Translations under genes and position numbers: made by a program | NCBI RefSeq assembly: GCF_026262505.1 | Contig: NC_067208.1 | Location: 6,705,962-6,769,961 of the forward strand | Length of the DNA stretch: 64,000 bases | Reading direction: 5' to 3' | DNA from: Trichomonas vaginalis G3 | Taxonomy: Eukaryota; Parabasalia; Trichomonadida; Trichomonadidae | Part shown: positions 19,080 through 30,522 of the stretch, piece by piece | Layout of the letters: the number at the start of each line of letters is the position of its first letter | Position numbering within the stretch: the first letter of the stretch is position 1 | The notes under the pieces: model-generated | What the model was told of the DNA's origin: nothing | The model's input: only the letters and a program-made list of their open reading frames with translations | Databases searched by the model: none

Positions 19080-19954
19080 TCAAGCTTGACTTTTTACAAT
19101 TTGAACTTTGTTTGCGTAGATATGAATTCTGAAAGAAGTATGAGGGTCTTGTATGACTTTGTACTTCTCCCATAGTTTATGTCTGTCAAACTTACCTGCC
19201 ATGGACTCTTTCATAAGTTCCATGAAATCGTCTTCGGACAATCCGGGGAAAAGTATAATGTCAGTAAGTATTCTTTTAACATCTTTACTTAAACTCTTTG
19301 CTGTCTGTACACAAATGACAACTGAGATGTTAAAGTGTCTGAGCTTCTTAAGAATTCGACACATATCTTGTTCTCTATTCTTTAACAAAGGATGAGAAGC
19401 AAAGTCATCTAAGATAAGAAGACATCTATGAGGGTAAGTCTTCCAATCGTAAGATTGCAATTTCTTCGAAATGTATTCTATCTCTTTCTGTTTGTTTCTG
19501 AAGTGTTTCTTCTCTAATATTCTCTGCATTTCCTCATTAGGGTCTTTAAACTTAGAATTTATATACTCATTTATAGCATTGTACTTCAAAACTCTTCTTT
19601 GGTACTTCTTTATCCAATCCAACAACTCAGAGTCTTTATACATACTAACTTAGACTTCTTTATAATATCTTTGAACGAATTGACGGTTTGGTCAAATTGA
19701 CCAGAAGTACTACAAATGACAACTAACTCATAGAATGGGTTCTTCTCATCTAGTTCTTGTTGTTGTGCAGCCATTTTAAGATAAGTGAAAGTCTTACCCG
19801 ACCCAGGTGGTGCAATTAGACCTGTTATACCATTCTGAGCAAATAAGAACTTGTCATGTATGGGTTTTATCTGAGCATTTTCTAACTTCCTCTTGTTCTT
19901 GTTTAAAACATTCTCAAATTTCTTGTCAATGTCAGCAAACTTTTTTTCTAACAT
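19080..19954 (-). pseudogene. FtsK/HerA-like genome-packaging ATPase, one frameshift
   Basis: The Walker A motif is GLIAPPGSGKTFT and Walker B is RCLLILDDFASHP, followed by the strand SVVICVQTAKSLS. This is the A32-like packaging ATPase set of Polintons and related viruses, which drives DNA into the capsid. I place the start at 19954 (MLEKKFADIDKKFENVL), not further upstream, because 19955-19990 is an AT-rich bidirectional promoter shared with the plus-strand gene at 19991. A one-base shift near 19645, between the Walker A and B halves, splits the gene (IIKKSKLV / MYKDSELLDW). Confidence 0.75.
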
Positions 19955-19990
19955 ATTTTTAGAAAAATTAAAATTTTTATCTTTTAGAAA

Positions 19991-20443
19991 ATGTCTAGCG
20001 ATTTCGCTATCTATATTCGAGACAAGCTTTTCGACAGCAAAACATCTGTCGACCATAAAATCTTACATAGTGTAAACAAGAAAGGGGAATTTGTTCTAAA
20101 GTTCTGTTTCTGGGAATATGACAAGAACCATAAAAACATTAAGCAGAGAAGTCTTAAAATTTGTCAATGACAGACTTGTTGACAGAGATGACGCCTCTTG
20201 GAAGATGAAGTCCAACAAAATTTCTTAGAATGCAAAGAAACACATGCGCTGTTCTTGAAGATGAAATAGAAAACAGAATAGAAGAAGCTATTAAAGGACA
20301 AAGAACTTTTACATAAATATAGTTGCGCCAAATTTGACATAACTCTACCAGAAAAGAAGAAGAAAGAAAAGAAAGAAAAGAAAGTAGAAGAAGAGAAGAA
20401 AGAACCTGAACCAGTTCCAGAGAAAAAGAAATTTGACATGTAA
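19991..20443 (+). pseudogene. Lysine-rich element protein, frameshifted
   Basis: ATG at 19991 after AATTTTTATCTTTTAGAAA reads MSSDFAIYIRDKLFDSKTSV and KGEFVLKFCFWEYDKNHKN. It then passes through two or three frames (TLSREVLKFVNDRLVDRDDA; AVLEDEIENRIEEAIKGQ) to a strongly basic/acidic tail EKKKKEKKEKKVEEEKKEPE. It is divergent from the ATPase gene. No family recognised. The arrangement next to the ATPase suggests a structural or packaging role. Confidence 0.4.
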
Positions 20444-20453
20444 AAATAAAATT

Positions 20454-20878
20454 TTATTTTTTAGAACATTTCTGGGTCAATGTCAATGTTCTCTTCCTCT
20501 TAGGAGCAAACACTGGCTTAGACTCTAAAATTTTTTACCCAATTTACCTTGAACTTCTACAACTTTAGACTCATAATATTCATAGTCGTCTGCTTTCTTT
20601 GGTTCATAAGGTATAACAAGTTTGTATGCTTTGCCTTCTTTAAGGTTTGAAAACCTTCTGTCAAAACTTTCTTTGACTGCTAACAAACCTTCTATGTCTA
20701 AGTCTTCAAATTTCGCACCATTTTTAGTCACAATAGCAAACTTAACTGGTTCGATGTTCCAAACTTTGCTGAATGAAGACTTTTCAAAATGGTAGAAGTA
20801 AACATTCAAATATGTGAATGGGTCTAGTTCTTCTTTAAGTCCTGACATGTACTTGTTTACTGAGATGAATTTCGTCAT
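20454..20878 (-). pseudogene. Conserved element protein family A (element 1 copy), 3' frameshift
   Basis: The 5' 117 codons are open: TKFISVNKYMSGLKEELDPF, VYFYHFEKSSFSKVWNIEP, VKFAIVTKNGAKFEDLDIEG and KLVIPYEPKKADDYEYYES. A one-base slip in AAAAAATTTT at about 20532 hides a basic tail (ILESKPVFAPKRKRTLTL). The protein aligns with the first gene of element 2 (31982-32461; RFVTVNQLMDAL, VDVYFDDYVESLYYKGKFNI, KPIAFAF). Two otherwise diverged elements thus keep this gene. I know no function for it. Confidence 0.6.
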
Positions 20879-20906
20879 CTTTTCTATCGGATAAAAAAAT
20901 ATTTTT

Positions 20907-21703
20907 TTTATTCTTGACTTTGTTGTTGCATTTGTTGCATTTGTGTTCTTGAGCTATTTGTTGTTGAAGTTGTTCTTGTAATACAATACTTTCACCAGTT
21001 GCATCTTCCAATTCGAAACTTTCTGCCGTCATTGACAAATACATAGGACATAAAAGTTTTACAGGAAACAAAGTTTGCGTCAACTAATGTCAACGTTATA
21101 CTTGCCAAAAGTGTTTGAGTTCACTAAGGTTGAAAATTCTGCATTCGAATGAACAATAGGCAAACCAGCAGAGAAAGTATTGTTTATACGCATAAGTATC
21201 TTTTGGTCATAATAGTTTCTGTCGACATTCGAATAACACTTTGAACCTAAGTTTGAAACAATATATAAGATTGTGTGCTTAATGTCAATGGAATAGACAT
21301 TCCTTGTATGACACCTTTTCCTGTTTAGGAAACTGTTGGTAGTAAAAACCAGAAATAAGTTTTGTATTATAGCTCATATCGTTTATAGTAAACTCAGTCG
21401 GACATCCAAACATAATGAAAACCTGCTCTAGTTGCAGCACATGTTACACCCGTACTTAAAGTATTAAATAAGTCAACAAAACCTGTTGGTGTATATCTGA
21501 GTAAGTATCTTCAAAGGAGTATTTTTACCATTCACAACAATAAAGTCTTCTGGTGTCAAAAGAGCAAAACAGGCTTTAGTCGTCATTGTGTTTAAGGTTA
21601 GTTTACAATATCGTCCTTGAGGACTTTGTAAGTTTGTTGTTATAGAATTATATGACTCAGGGTTTTTAGTCGTAATAGTATAAACCATTATGTCTTCTGC
21701 CAT
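20907..21703 (-). pseudogene. Candidate penton/minor capsid protein, frameshifted
   Basis: The start MAEDIMVYTITTKNPESYNS is intact to about 21490, then several shifts follow. Readable blocks are LFNTLSTGVTCAATRAG, FIMFGCPTEFTINDMSYNTK, HTILYIVSNLGSKCYSNVDR, RINNTFSAGLPIVHSNAEFS and SFELEDATGESIVLQEQL, with a glutamine-rich end. The order 'ILYI-x-SNL', a central strand set and a final D-x-TGE strand fits single jelly-roll penton proteins of Polintons. The assignment rests on pattern only. The gene lies in the same operon-like minus-strand run as families A and B. Confidence 0.4.
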
Positions 21704-21711
21704 TTACTTAG

Positions 21712-22282
21712 CAAATAAATTTTAATGAAATGTTGTGGTCGTCAAATATTTTTATGACGTCTGGGAAACTAACTTTAAGTTCAACGTTTCACCTCCTTTC
21801 AACGTATATCTTGTCAATGACATTATATGAAACACCACAGCAACTAATGTCGGGTTCTATTTCTTTGATGTTTATATCGTCTGCCTCTGTCAAAAGTTTC
21901 AATAGTTCTTTCAAAACTTCATGAGGTGCAATGACATATGAGTTCACTTTTACAGGGTTGTGTTCGACCAAGTTTAACATTATACCTAAAGCTTGACAAA
22001 TCTTCTCCTGAGTTTGAAGTTTGTCTTTCAGTTGTTGGTAGTCGTTTCGAATATCTGCAACAGAACTTAAGTCTCTGCTAACTTCAGGATATGTTGGTTC
22101 TTTTACAGGAACATTGTTATACCATCTTCGTCTTCGTATGGTTTCCCCACTTCAACATCTCTGTCTTTGACATTGACAACAACACTTTGACTGTTTGTTT
22201 GAGTTGGTGAATTTAACTTCACATCTGCCACCGCCATTAAACCTTTTGAAACACTCACGCTTCTATTTTTCGGAAATGACAT
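21712..22282 (-). pseudogene. Conserved element protein family B (element 1 copy), frameshifted
   Basis: The start at 22282 (MSFPKNRSVSVSKGLMAVAD) lies 17 bases from the divergent gene at 22300. Blocks in order are SVVVNVKDRDVEVGKPYEDE, then after a shift YPEVSRDLSSVADIRNDYQQ, EKICQALGIMLNLVEHNPVK, IKEIEPDISCCGVSYNVIDK and VSFPDVIKIFDDHNISLKF. Element 2 has the same C-terminal pattern in 36954-37654 (FIDDEVSCCGTVAKINPIKD, LTYNDIYNKIVDEYKISL), including the double cysteine. Unknown function. Confidence 0.55.
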
Positions 22283-22299
22283 TTTACTTAGAATAAAAG

Positions 22300-22659
22300 A
22301 TGGACGTATTCGAGTATCTCTTCGAATTGAAGCAGAACAAAGTTTACACACACAAACAATACAAATACATTGACAGAATAGTTCTTTATACAAACAATGG
22401 TAAATGTTATAGAATAGCAATATTTGCTGAACCAAAATATTTCCATAAAGCAAAGAAAGTTGGTATAACTGAAATGGTGAAAGTTCTTGACGTTGACAAA
22501 AATATAACTTCAAAACTTACAGATATTTCTAATGTAATAAACAGAAATTCATCAAAAGTGACAGCTCTCAATTTTTTGACATTTGTAAATTCTAAATTGA
22601 ATGAGAAAAATGAAATAATACTAAGCATAATACAATATTCTAGATTTAATTATAATTAG
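22300..22659 (+). CDS. Unknown 119-residue protein
   Basis: An intact frame, MDVFEYLFELKQNKVYTHKQ, with RIVLYTNNGKCYRIAIFAE and an AT-rich C-terminal half (INRNSSKVTALNFLTFVNSK). Its start is divergent from the family B gene across a 17-base ACTTAGAATAAAAG spacer. The DNA around codons for NRNSSKVT reappears inverted near 23755-23800, beyond the large palindrome, so the 3' end may have been rearranged. No family recognised. Confidence 0.5.
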   Translation: MDVFEYLFELKQNKVYTHKQYKYIDRIVLYTNNGKCYRIAIFAEPKYFHKAKKVGITEMVKVLDVDKNITSKLTDISNVINRNSSKVTALNFLTFVNSKLNEKNEIILSIIQYSRFNYN

Positions 22660-22703
22660 GAAAAAGTTAGTTTTTAGAGTACTTTTCATAGGCATATAGA
22701 ATG

Positions 22704-23622
22704 AAATCTTCTGAAAAATAATATCACATAAACTCATATTATTTTCTAATATATAACTATTTATATAAAAATCAAATTCAATGATCTTAAAAGCGAAGGA
22801 TAAACCTCAAAATTTACGAATATAATGAGTGGAAATATAATGCTTATCTATCATAAACCATATGAAATATCAATTTTTGCTTTACGCCTAATTTTTGACG
22901 ACAATTAGCAAAAAATGTTAAATGTTAACACTCAGTCCATTTGAATATGAAAAATAAAATTGACTTTGATTAAATGTTTTATTTATCATGCAATTCTTCT
23001 TTGCGACCAAAGATTTGAATAAAAGTTCAAAAAATAAGATAGCTTAAAAAATAATATACGGTAGTGTTTACTAATAGATGAATAGTATATAAATTCTATT
23101 AAAATGGATTTGATCCAAAAAATATAAAACCAAAAATAATTGTTATAATTTAAATGAAGAAGTAATTTAAAACGATTTTATTTATGATCAAATTTTATAT
23201 ATTTTTTTGGATCAAATCCATTTTAATAGAATTTATATACTATTCATCTATTAGTAAACACTACCGTACATTATTTTTAAGCTATCTTATTTTTTGAACT
23301 TTTATTCAAATCTTTGGTCGCAAGAAGAATTGCATGATAAATAAAAACATTTAATCAAAGTCAATTTTATTTTTCATATTCAAATGGACTGAGTGTTAAC
23401 ATTTAACATTTTTTGCTAATTGTCGTCAAAAATTAGGCGTAAAGCAAAAATTGATATTTCATATGGTTTTATGATAGATAAGCATTATATTCCCACTCAT
23501 TATATTCGTAAATTTTGAGGTTTATCCTTCGCTTTTAAGATCATTGAATTTGATTTTTATATAAAATAGTTATATATTAGAAAATAATATGAGTTTATGT
23601 GATATTATTTTTCAGAAGATTT
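22704..23622. repeat. Large inverted repeat (about 0.92 kb palindrome)
   Basis: Two arms of about 420-450 bp face each other around a centre near 23165. The left arm starts AAATCTTCTGAAAAATAATA and the right arm ends with its complement at about 23611-23622. Inner arms are ATTTGATCCAAAAAA and TTTTTTGGATCAAAT. Arms differ at few sites. There is no coding capacity. It could be a foldback/MITE insertion in element 1; I found no clear target duplication. Confidence 0.85.
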
Positions 23623-23867
23623 TGTGTTCTTCTTCAAAATTTTATTTTTTTATTAAAAAGAATCTTTACAAAATATACATTTACTTTAATTAATATTTAA
23701 AAACGTGCTCTATCAAAAGTTCCAAAAATTCAATATTTTAGCTTTTCTGAGGTGTCACTTTTGATGAATTTCTGTTTACAACACTAAAGGTAAGTTTATC
23801 TTACAATATTATGTCAAAACTGGCGTACTGTCAATATTTGACGGAGAGAAGTCAGTTCAAGAACAAC
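23623..23867. other. Spacer downstream of capsid gene with inverted gene fragment
   Basis: It holds an inverted, diverged copy (about 23755-23800) of part of the gene at 22300-22659 (AACAGAAATTCATCAAAAGTGACA on the minus strand). Otherwise AT-rich and without a gene. Confidence 0.5.
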
Positions 23868-25475
23868 TTACTGACCTGCTGCCAAAATCTGCTCGATGGA
23901 AGCTGTCGTTATGCCAATCTGAGGAGCCCCAGCAGGTTTCATCGAACGAATCTTCAAAAGAGCATCTTCCGTGAAAAGTGCTATTGGTTTTGTAAACTTC
24001 TTTGCTCTCAGTTCATCTGGACCGTCTCTGTCACCAGTATATTGTATTTGTACAGTACCAACAGTTGAAATACCACCCATAAAGTCTTCTGAGTCAGCAA
24101 ATGGAATGCCAAGCCAAAAGTTTGAACGGTCTCCATTTGTATATTGAGTTTTTTGACCTCCTGTATGAGTCCATACTTTCACATATGGCATAATAGAACT
24201 TTGCATTTCAGGGTTAATGGTTGTTGTGAAGTTGTTGTTAAAGTTCATAGCATCTAATGTCAAGTTGTATGACCTCATATCCTCAACTGTAGAATATTCT
24301 TCTCTTGGATAATATTTGCCATCTATGTTTATATGATATTTAATACCGGGGTTGTAGAAACAAGAATAGTCATTTATAGTTCGTCTGAACAGTACAAACA
24401 TAGTATCTGCATGTTTCATTGCAGTTGTTAAAGCAATATCTGTTCTTGCACCTGGGTCAGCACTTTGGTTTCCAACTTCACCTGCAAAGTCTTTGACAGA
24501 TATTTGGTGTATAGGGAACATAAGTGGAACTGCAATATATTTGGCAGCTAAAGCATTTGAAATATCTGGGTCCAACATATAGACTGCAAGTCTGCTTTCT
24601 ATTCTCTTGCATTCAAATTTTTCGCATGTGAACTTAACTGGGTCCCAAGCAGTTCCAGCAGCATTGAAATAATAGTTTACTTCATTGTTGAAGTTTGAGA
24701 AACCAAAGTCTAAGTCAACTTTGTCTTTGCAAAATTCGGCGAATGACGTTTGATTTGTTCCCTTTACGTCTGTAATAGTGAATGGGTCTTGTGTTGGTGC
24801 AATGACTAAGTTATTTTTGCTTGGAGTAAGTTCGATAGAAATTTTTCCTGCCCAGTTTGGCAAGTATCTTAAAAACCTGAAGATGAGGAAAGATGACAAA
24901 GGAACTCTAAGTTTCAGTTTTACTTTGGTTACTGCTGCTGCAGTTTGTCCAGAAAGGTTAACATAAACTCCTGGAACGTTAGGGTCAAGTCTTCTTATTT
25001 TCTCAATATTTGCATACTGGTCTGTTTGTTCTCTAGCTTGTGGTTGTACTGAGTTTCTCAAAGCGAACCATTCATAGTTTGCCCATGTTACTGTTTGAAC
25101 TAAGTCAGAGTTAGAATATATCTTATATCCCATGAAAACTTCTGGAGCATATTGGTATCCGACATAGAAAATTCCATTGCAACCTTTCTTGTCAGACAAC
25201 TTGGCAGAAGGTTTTATTTCAATGTCTTGTTCCACGTATAAGAATGAGTTGTCAATAGAAATAATATGAAACCTGTCGCAAGCAATATCTACTGTTGTTG
25301 AAGAACCTTCTCCAAACTCACCTACGTTTCCATAAGAAACAGCAGTTGTATATTCGTAAGTTCCAGGAACTATTTCTGACCTTCTAATGGCATTGTCGCA
25401 TTCGTTATACCATTCGGAAACATTTCCGTTCATGGCATCCAAAACTGTTGGCGTTATATTCTGAGCGGCGTACAT
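23868..25475 (-). CDS. Major capsid protein (double jelly-roll type)
   Basis: This intact 535-residue protein forms the virion shell. Supporting blocks are KVKLKLRVPLSSFLIFRFLR, YLPNWAGKISIELTPSKNNL, AVYMLDPDISNALAAKYIAV and PLMFPIHQISV. They align in order with the element 3 protein at 59645-61333 (LKFHIPIKIDLRRFLILNNI, RFLPAFAGNLQLKVKFS, FSLDPNIYSDLVTRYSAKTL, NFPIKRIDCI). Length and the pair of parallel strand sets fit the Polinton double jelly-roll capsid protein. The gene sits at the end of a minus-strand run, 32 bases after the large helical protein. It is one of the few unbroken genes of element 1. Confidence 0.8.
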   Translation of the reverse strand: MYAAQNITPTVLDAMNGNVSEWYNECDNAIRRSEIVPGTYEYTTAVSYGNVGEFGEGSSTTVDIACDRFHIISIDNSFLYVEQDIEIKPSAKLSDKKGCNGIFYVGYQYAPEVFMGYKIYSNSDLVQTVTWANYEWFALRNSVQPQAREQTDQYANIEKIRRLDPNVPGVYVNLSGQTAAAVTKVKLKLRVPLSSFLIFRFLRYLPNWAGKISIELTPSKNNLVIAPTQDPFTITDVKGTNQTSFAEFCKDKVDLDFGFSNFNNEVNYYFNAAGTAWDPVKFTCEKFECKRIESRLAVYMLDPDISNALAAKYIAVPLMFPIHQISVKDFAGEVGNQSADPGARTDIALTTAMKHADTMFVLFRRTINDYSCFYNPGIKYHINIDGKYYPREEYSTVEDMRSYNLTLDAMNFNNNFTTTINPEMQSSIMPYVKVWTHTGGQKTQYTNGDRSNFWLGIPFADSEDFMGGISTVGTVQIQYTGDRDGPDELRAKKFTKPIALFTEDALLKIRSMKPAGAPQIGITTASIEQILAAGQ

Positions 25476-25507
25476 TTCATATGGGTAAAAATATAGAATA
25501 GTTGGAT

Positions 25508-28500
25508 TTATGTGTCATAATAGAACCCACGTGGACCAAGCTTTACTTTCTTCCTGACTGAGTTTTTAACTCTTCTTTTTCCTTCATTGCCACTACTTTC
25601 ACTAGATGAAGTTACTTCTTCACTACTTTCACTTTGTTCTACTCTTCTCTTCTTCTTTGGTGTCGCTTTTGGTAACTTGCCCTCTGCTTCAAGTTGTTGC
25701 ATCTTTGCCTCATGTTCACCTAGTATGTTGTAAATTTCCCATGTCCTTTTTGCCTTTGGGCTCTGGTCGCCCATCTCAGGTAACCTATATCCTAGAAAGA
25801 TTTTGTCATAGTTTGTATTTGAGTCTTCGCGTATTGTTTGCATGACTCTTTCCTGAGTTTCCGGTTCAAGCTCTTCAAACAGAGCTTGTCCATATGGAAT
25901 AAGCTCGTTTCCAAATATATGTTTTTGTAGCCATTCTGGTTTTCTTTCCATGTTACCAATAATATCTTTTGTGAATGGGAAAGCTTTTACCCAATGTTTC
26001 AGTCTTGCGTCATTTATTTCTGTAGTTGGTTTTATTTTGTCAAGGAACATGTTTTTCAATACTAACATTTCATTTGGTACTGTCCATTTGAGTTTTCTTA
26101 AATATTCATCCCTTCTCAGTTCATTGTCTGCAAAGTAAGTTTTTATGACATTTTGTAAACTTTCGTTTGCAAGGTCATGTACAATAGGTTCTCTTCCTTC
26201 TATCTCCCTAACTTTCTTTCTAAACTCTTCACCAAATATACCATCTCTATGGTTCTGTGTAGTTCTTTGAGATAAATGTTCTAGAACGTCAGGTGTTATA
26301 TTTCCATCAGCCATGTTCATTTCATACTGGTCCAAAATATCTGCATGTTTCATATCTTTCAATGGCATTAAAGCCGCGCTGAAAATACCAGCTATATCTG
26401 GTTCACCATTCACTTCCATTGCGTCTACAACTTCTTGGAATTGTGGTTGTAAGTTTATGAACCACCTATCCGGATTAGCTTTATGACCCCATCTCATTGT
26501 AGTTCCATAGTCTGCAGAAACAAAAGTAGGTTTGTTTCCATATTGGTTAGGTTCTGAATGAACTTTAAACAATGTTTCATTTCTATATGTTTTGTTGAAA
26601 TTTAACCTTTTATTTTCACCGAGTTCAGCCAAAGATTGAACGTTATATGGTCGTAAGTAAAAAGGATTGTTGTATTTGCGTACATTTTCTTTCAGTACTT
26701 CCATTCTATGCTGAATATTTTCATCTGATGTTGGAGTCTTTTGTATGTCGGCGAACATTTTTCGATATTCTTCTACTATGTCAGCCGAATTTTTCTTAGA
26801 CTCTTGGAAAGATTCCATATTCTCCGCATACTCTTGTTGAGGGTCAAGATTTTTCGGCTGTTCCAAATCTTCATCTAGTTCTGTGAAGTTAGTTTCCAAA
26901 GGAGGGACTTGTTCGTTTCCTTCAGGCTCTTCTAGCTGTTGTTGCTGAACTATTTCTTCCATGTCTGGTTGTATCTGAACTTCTTCCTGTGGAGTTTCTT
27001 GTACCTCATCTGCTGGCATTTCATATATTCCGAGACCGTTTTTAAAAAGTTTCCCTATCTAAGTCATCCGGACTCATAAACCTTTCTTTTTTCGTTCCGT
27101 CTCTATTTTTTACGCGTTTCATGAAGAGAGTTGAATTATCATTTAGCTCTGACACCAAATATCTCGGAGTAAATTCATCCATGTCATTTGGATGATATGC
27201 TATTAAATCATATCCTTAGCGAGCTTGTATTTTCCAGGTTTGAAATTATATCCCATTTGGTGCTGAACCATAAAGCTAAATAGGTTCGGGTCAGTATTTC
27301 CTTCCTTGAACTTTCTAATAGCTTCTTTATATCTGTCACTAAAGTCAAGAGTATCTGGGTAACCATATCTTCCTTAAGCATTTTTAAGAATTCTTGGTTT
27401 CCTTGTTCTCTACTTCTTTTATGTCCTTGCTCTGTTTGTGGTTGTTGCTGTGCAGTGTTTTGAACTGTTGGTTGTGGTGCAGTGTTTTGAACTGTTGGTT
27501 GTGGTGCTGGATTTTGAACTGTTGGTTGTGGTGCAGTGTTTTGAACTGTTGGTTTTGGTGCATGCCTGTGTCTGTGTCCATGTGACGATGTAAATGTTTT
27601 AGGTAGTCCTGGTGCAGGTGCTTCTCTTGGAGGGTTTGGTGGTATATAAGTTCCACCAGCTGGCACATATGTTCCATCTGCAGCATAATGTCCTACCTGA
27701 CTTTTCGTTTTAAGAAAGCATTTACTAGGTCTGTTTTGGTCTGTTGTAACTCTTTTTCTTGACTTTCCACAACAGTTGCTCTAACGGCGTCATAAGCACT
27801 TTGAACTGCCTGTCTCGTTGCTGCATCTGTTATTTTCGTCATATTTTGTGCTACTTCTCTTAACTCGTTGTCGAAACCTTCAGACTTCAGTTTCTTTCCA
27901 GATGAGAAGTCGTTCACTAGTTTCACCTTACTATGAAGAGCTTCGAAGGCGTTCTTAAAGTCAGCATTCATTAAAGCTTCATTTGAACTGTCTTCATCCG
28001 CTTGTATTTTTGTCCTTATTGACCCTATAAGTTGGGCTGCTTTAGCGTTGGCTTGGGCATCTAACCAGTCATTATTAGCTTTTATATATTCTGCACTTTT
28101 CATTGCCTTTTGCATGGCTGCGTCGTTATTTTTACTTTCTTGTGCTAAGTTTTCATACTGTACGGTTTGGTTTTGCAACTGTAAAAGTTTTTCTGCCTTT
28201 ACATTTGCTTCAACTTCTTTTTTATACTCATCGCTATCCATATATGTCTTCAGGGCTTTTTGTTTTATTCTTCATCTTTCAGTACTTTATATTGAGTAGT
28301 ATGGTTTTTCAAATTTATAACATCTTGTTCCATTTTTGCTACTTCTGCTGCTTTTTCTGACACTTTTTTCGCATATTCCTCTGTACTTAGTTCTTTCAGT
28401 TGTTCTTCTTTCTTCTTTTTCTCTACGTTTAACTCATTGAGTTTCTTTGTGTGTCTGTCATATTCTAGTTTCTTTTCGTTTTCACTTATTTGTTTCTGTA

Positions 28501-28816
28501 TGTCTATGTTTGACTTTTTGACATCTGTTATTTGATTTTTGAGTGAACTCAAATTCATTTGACTTTGAGGGTTATAAGCTGTTCCGTCTGCAGCTCCACC
28601 ATAGCCTGCCATTTTCGCTAAAAGTGCCGCTCTTAAACCTCCACTCTGTGCACCAATAACTCGGTTTAAAAGCATAGGGTTGCTTGACATTTGTTGCAAC
28701 ATAGTGGGGTCATTCATCATTTGTTGTTGCAACTGTTGTTGTGGTGTCAGTTTTACTATTGGATGTTTCAATGCTCCCTTCCTCTTACGTATATTCTTAC
28801 GTAGCTTACGTGGCAT
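25508..28816 (-). pseudogene. Very large coiled-coil / His-Pro repeat / helical protein upstream of capsid gene, split by frameshifts
   Basis: Four consecutive minus-strand frames are best read as one gene of about 1,090 codons. Each frame's end continues in another frame without a promoter: KVLKDEE to KALKTYMDSDEY near 28265, AFLKRK to VGHYAADGTYVPAGG near 27695, KMLKEDMV to GYPDTLDFSDRYKEAIRK near 27375, and two more shifts near 27210 and 27045 leading to KNGLGIYEMPADEVQE. Order: basic start (MPRKLRKNIRKRK), coiled coil, helical part, HGHRHRHA, TVQNTAPQP repeats, then a 500-residue domain with a basic serine-rich end. Alternatively these are three separate proteins with distinct starts at 28816, 28241 and 27019. 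Function unknown; adjacency to the capsid gene suggests a core or scaffold protein. Confidence 0.5.
27440..27560. repeat. 30-bp coding repeat (TVQNTAPQP)
   Basis: Four tandem copies of about 30 bp (TGTTTTGAACTGTTGGTTGT with GGTGCAG) encode TVQNTAPQP on the minus strand, directly after a histidine-rich stretch. Confidence 0.85.
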
Positions 28817-29287
28817 TTTAAGTGAAGTTAAAAAGCGGTTTTTGACAGATGTTTATATGACACTATTTGTTCAGCACAAAAAACTACTCGGTCAAAGTGT
28901 TGTCAGTTTTGTAAAATAACCGTCCTATCTCATTCTATAAGGAGAAAAGGCTTCTCAAAGTATACTTCCTTGGAACGCCTGTAACTTTTCCTGTAGCGAC
29001 GATAGACCATTACTTGTCCGGACAAAGTTATACTATTTTGAGTGCTCTACAAAAAAGTCAACAGCGACGACTCTCAAAAACCGTTGTGTAAAAAGTTTTA
29101 CCGTTGGACAAAAAAGTATATATAGAAAACAAAAAACGTTTATAGTTCATTCAATACTTGAGATGGAACGGTTTGCCAACGGTAACTATTAAATAAAATA
29201 AAAAAATAGAGGGGGTCTCCGTTGGTAAAAACCGTTTATTTTAAACTTTTCTATGAGTAGTCCGAAAAAAACAGTTTATTTTTCATA
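28817..29287. promoter_or_regulatory. Divergent intergenic region with CCGTT repeats
   Basis: About 470 bases separate the large minus-strand gene from the plus-strand terminal gene. Words built on AAACCGTT and CCGTTGG recur (for example near 29085, 29110, 29170, 29220 and 29235), some in inverted orientation (AACGGTTTGCCAACGGT). A TATATATAGAAAACAAAAAA stretch is near 29120. It looks like a control region; no gene is visible. Confidence 0.45.
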
Positions 29288-30471
29288 ATGGAAGGAAGAA
29301 AAAGTGTCGCAAACAATTCGTCGACTACCTCTGCAGTTAAAGTTCCTACAACTTATGTCTCACCATTCTCAAAACCCTTACGACCTCCTATAATACCAAA
29401 GCAACTTCCTCATACAATTCAAGACAATTTGTCCAACAATTTGAGTTCTTCTTCTCAAAACACAACAGATACAGTTGTCCAAACAGCACCAGAACAAGTT
29501 TCACATAGTTCTACAATTCAAGACAAATTGTCCAACAATTTGAGTTCTTCTTCTTCTCAAAACACAACAGAAACATCTGAAACAGATTTACAACCAGCAC
29601 CAGAACAAGTTTCACATAGTTCTACAAGTATGTTAACAAGAGCACAATTTCAAGATTTAATTTCTCTTGAACAATATTCGAGTAACGAAACACAAACCGA
29701 CGACTGTAACCTCTCGCTACCCGATTCCATTCAAAGAAAATACGCCATGAAAAGACTGAAATTGTTGTATAAACTTCTTAACAATTGGGGGTCGAAGACA
29801 ACACAGATTATAGTGAAATGTTTAACAAAGTCATAGAATCTCTTAAACCAATTGAAAACGACATAAAAAATCCCGGTGTTCTTGTAGACCTTTTCGCCTC
29901 AAAATTACCAGTTACAACTAATCTAATAGCAACACAAGCTATAGAGCAATTTATTTTATGTTTTCCCAAGCAATATAGACAACACCTGAGGGAAACAAGA
30001 ATAGGAAAATTTCAATTGGTGTATCCTACAACATACAACTATTACGAAGAAGCAAATGAATATGGAGAACTCTCGTTCCATTTCACACTTTCAGTTCCTG
30101 AGGGAGAAGAAAAAGCAATATATCATGTACAATCTCTTGCAGGATGTGAAGGAAAACCTCACATAATAACTACTGTTGCAATTGACAAACCTGCAAGAGT
30201 CGAAGACGATGTTTTGTTCGCGTCCATTGCTGGTTTTGGCATGGGAGAACCAATTCCAATTTCCCATTTCACAGAATACTCAGCACAACATTTTCAAAAT
30301 GTAGAATTCGTGTTCTACGACCATCAAAAGTTCCTGCTAACAAAACCAAAGAAACAATTTGTCTCAATATTTGTTGCTGGTCATGTGGCTGACAAAGAGC
30401 CATCAGATACTGACTATGAAGAAGAGGAGGAGGAAGAAGAAAACGATAGCGATGTCGTTCTTATCGAATAA
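29288..30471 (+). pseudogene. Right-terminal gene of element 1, acidic tail, one frameshift
   Basis: It starts MEGRKSVANNSSTTSAVKVP with a Ser/Thr/Gln-rich N-terminal part containing a twofold repeat (TIQDNLSNNLSSSS, TIQDKLSNNLSSSS, APEQVSHSST). A shift near 29787 joins it to a folded-looking domain (FILCFPKQYRQHLRETRIGK, YGELSFHFTLSVPEGEEKAI, AGFGMGEPIPISHFTEYSA) and a tail YEEEEEEEENDSDVVLIE. No family recognised. Its position pointing at the right end, and the acidic remnant at the left end, suggest that both ends once carried related outward genes. Confidence 0.5.
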
Positions 30472-30522
30472 AAACTTTAATTTCTTACTATATAATTTTT
30501 TAGTTCTCCTCTAGGTTTTTTA

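Noticed and set aside
19610-20056. ATPase start at 20056
   Set aside because: It would overlap the divergent gene at 19991 and its promoter; the ATG at 19954 has a proper AT-rich leader.
5161-30471. Programmed ribosomal frameshifting as the explanation for all split genes
   Set aside because: Shifts occur at many un-related sites, in both directions, without a shared slippery heptamer; decay or base errors explain them better.
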